From Aliiroseovarius sp. F47248L (GTDB lineage Bacteria; Pseudomonadota; Alphaproteobacteria; Rhodobacterales; Rhodobacteraceae), in contig NZ_JALKBF010000001.1 of assembly GCF_023016085.1 (NCBI RefSeq), positions 1,116,001 through 1,180,000 of the forward strand: 64,000 nt of DNA, written 5' to 3'. The notes below the pieces were generated by a model. That model was not told the origin of the DNA. It saw only the letters and a list, made by a program, of their open reading frames with translations, and did no database searches. A program made the position numbers and the translations under genes. Positions 63,162-64,000 of this stretch are shown here, in pieces. The first letter of the stretch is position 1. Every line of letters starts with the position of its first letter.

Positions 63162-64000
63162 TTATGCAGTGGCTTTGGCCAACGCCTGATCCAAATCGGC
63201 GATGATGTCGTCTGCATCTTCGGTCCCGATGGAAATCCGCACAACGTTGGGGGCTGCGCCTGCGGCCTCCAATTGCTCCGGAGACAATTGCCGGTGCGTG
63301 GTTGACGCCGAGTGGATGACCAACGATCGTGTGTCGCCAAGGTTGGCGACATGGCTGAACAGTTCCAGACTGTCCACCAGCTTGACGCAGGCGTCATAGC
63401 CGCCCTTGATCGCGACGGTGAACAATGCGCCAGCACCTTTCGGGCAGACGGTGGCCACGCGGTGCTTATAGGGCGAGCTGTCCAGCCCGGCATAGGTCAC
63501 GGCATCCACGCGCGGGTCAGCCTCAAGCCATTTGGCGACTTTCTCGGCGTTTGCGACGTGTTTTTGCATGCGCAGCGACAGGGTTTCGATCCCCATAAGC
63601 GTGTAATGTGCCGCTTGCGGGTTCATCGTCATGCCCAGATCGCGCAGGCCAATGGCGATGGAGTGGAAGGTAAAGGCCATCGGGCCGAGTGCTTCGGCAA
63701 AGACCAGACCATGATAGGCGGGCTCGGGCTGGCTGAGTGACGGAAATTTGTCGGACGCCATCCAGTCAAACTTGCCCGAATCCACCACGCAGCCGCCCAT
63801 GACAGTGCCATTGCCGGTCAGGTATTTGGTGGTCGAATGCACAACCAACGTGGCCCCCAGCGAAATCGGGTTGCACAGGTAAGGCGTCGCTGAGGTGTTG
63901 TCGACGATCAACGGCACGCCCGCCTTGTCCGAAATCGCGGCAATTGCCGGAATGTCGGTGATATAGCCGCCGGGGTTGGCGATGGATTCGCAGAACACCG
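63162..64000 (-). CDS. metY: O-acetylhomoserine (thiol)-lyase type PLP enzyme, C-terminal part (cut by right window edge)
   Basis: The C-terminal roughly 280 residues of a Cys/Met-metabolism PLP enzyme, most likely O-acetylhomoserine sulfhydrylase, which makes homocysteine. The PLP-binding lysine is in VHSTTKYLTGNGTVMGG, and family text IGLRDLGMTMNP and RISIGTEDADDIIADLDQAL is present. The frame runs off the right edge, so the N-terminus is outside the window. The symbol is probable rather than certain, because cystathionine-type relatives are similar. Confidence 0.85.
   Translation of the reverse strand, partial: VFCESIANPGGYITDIPAIAAISDKAGVPLIVDNTSATPYLCNPISLGATLVVHSTTKYLTGNGTVMGGCVVDSGKFDWMASDKFPSLSQPEPAYHGLVFAEALGPMAFTFHSIAIGLRDLGMTMNPQAAHYTLMGIETLSLRMQKHVANAEKVAKWLEADPRVDAVTYAGLDSSPYKHRVATVCPKGAGALFTVAIKGGYDACVKLVDSLELFSHVANLGDTRSLVIHSASTTHRQLSPEQLEAAGAAPNVVRISIGTEDADDIIADLDQALAKATA

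Noticed and set aside
1..64000. CRISPR array, prophage, insertion sequence, toxin-antitoxin pair or integrative element
   Set aside because: No repeated spacer structure, transposase, integrase or short toxin/antitoxin pair was seen anywhere in the window.

Overview
The window is an ordinary-looking chromosomal segment of an alphaproteobacterium, most likely a marine member of Rhodobacterales (Roseobacter group). The support is the gene content: an RF1/PrmC pair followed by a DUF4167 gene, Bpt-type leucyl-transferase, DUF2852, a B12-dependent class II ribonucleotide reductase, hybrid cobalamin genes including cbiD, a zwf-pgl-pgi Entner-Doudoroff operon, and a perfect alphaproteobacterial SOS box (GTTC-N7-GTTC) in front of uvrA. 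Composition is moderately GC-rich throughout, with a few AT-richer patches (about 28.9-29.1 kb and 33.6-36.0 kb).

Layout. 0-3 kb: end of an MFS transporter, DUF924 protein, dihydrolipoyl dehydrogenase. 3-4.2 kb: minus-strand ArsR/SRPBCC pair and a rhodanese. 4.4-9.3 kb: uvrA, an iron-type substrate-binding protein with a candidate metal-responsive operator, mazG. 9.3-12.5 kb: M20 amidohydrolase, agmatinase, DUF1499, a small Cys-containing secreted protein. 12.5-18.7 kb: prfA-prmC, DUF4167, gpt, fabI, pdxH, a two-domain cold shock protein and DUF192. tRNA-Pro(TGG) lies at 18.76 kb, followed by a 0.77-kb non-coding regulatory region and nrdJ (19.6-23.3 kb). 23.7-30.2 kb: a cold-shock-like small protein, ilvIH behind a readable branched-chain amino acid attenuator, bpt, RDD, DUF2852, cytochrome b561, YbaK-type deacylase. 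30.4-33.5 kb: glnE and a small conserved protein. 33.6-36.0 kb: accessory-looking patch (membrane DUF457-like protein, TetR regulator, membrane-anchored PilZ-like protein). 36-44.4 kb: MFS transporter, cobB, cobA, cbiD, cobK, a DNA glycosylase, an esterase, an HNH protein, a second ureohydrolase. 44.5-48.3 kb: zwf-pgl-pgi. 48.3-55 kb: lysophospholipase-like hydrolase, SCP2 protein, TPR protein, Suv3-like RNA helicase, S4 RNA-binding protein, 7Fe ferredoxin, CarD. 55-59.2 kb: cobS/cobT, a methyltransferase, Lrp regulator and hppD. 59.3-64 kb: a 972-residue membrane protein with PilM/GspL-like and PilP/GspC-like ends, a SIMPL protein, and the C-terminal part of a Cys/Met-metabolism PLP enzyme.

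Connections. Six cobalamin genes in two loci fit the B12-dependent ribonucleotide reductase that is the only RNR in the window. prfA and prmC overlap, pairing a release factor with the enzyme that methylates its GGQ loop. zwf, pgl and pgi overlap or nearly overlap and route glucose-6-phosphate into the Entner-Doudoroff/pentose phosphate pathways. Several regulatory sites can be read directly: the ilv leader peptide with mutually exclusive hairpins, the uvrA SOS box, paired TetR palindromes at two promoters, a LacI-type palindrome inside the zwf promoter, twin palindromes before DUF2852, and an NrdR-like box before nrdJ.

I saw no insertion sequence, prophage, CRISPR array, toxin-antitoxin pair or rRNA. 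The most distinctive items are the ilv attenuator, the single-chain PilM/PilP-like protein, the TetR-controlled patch and the regulatory and 3' regions around nrdJ.
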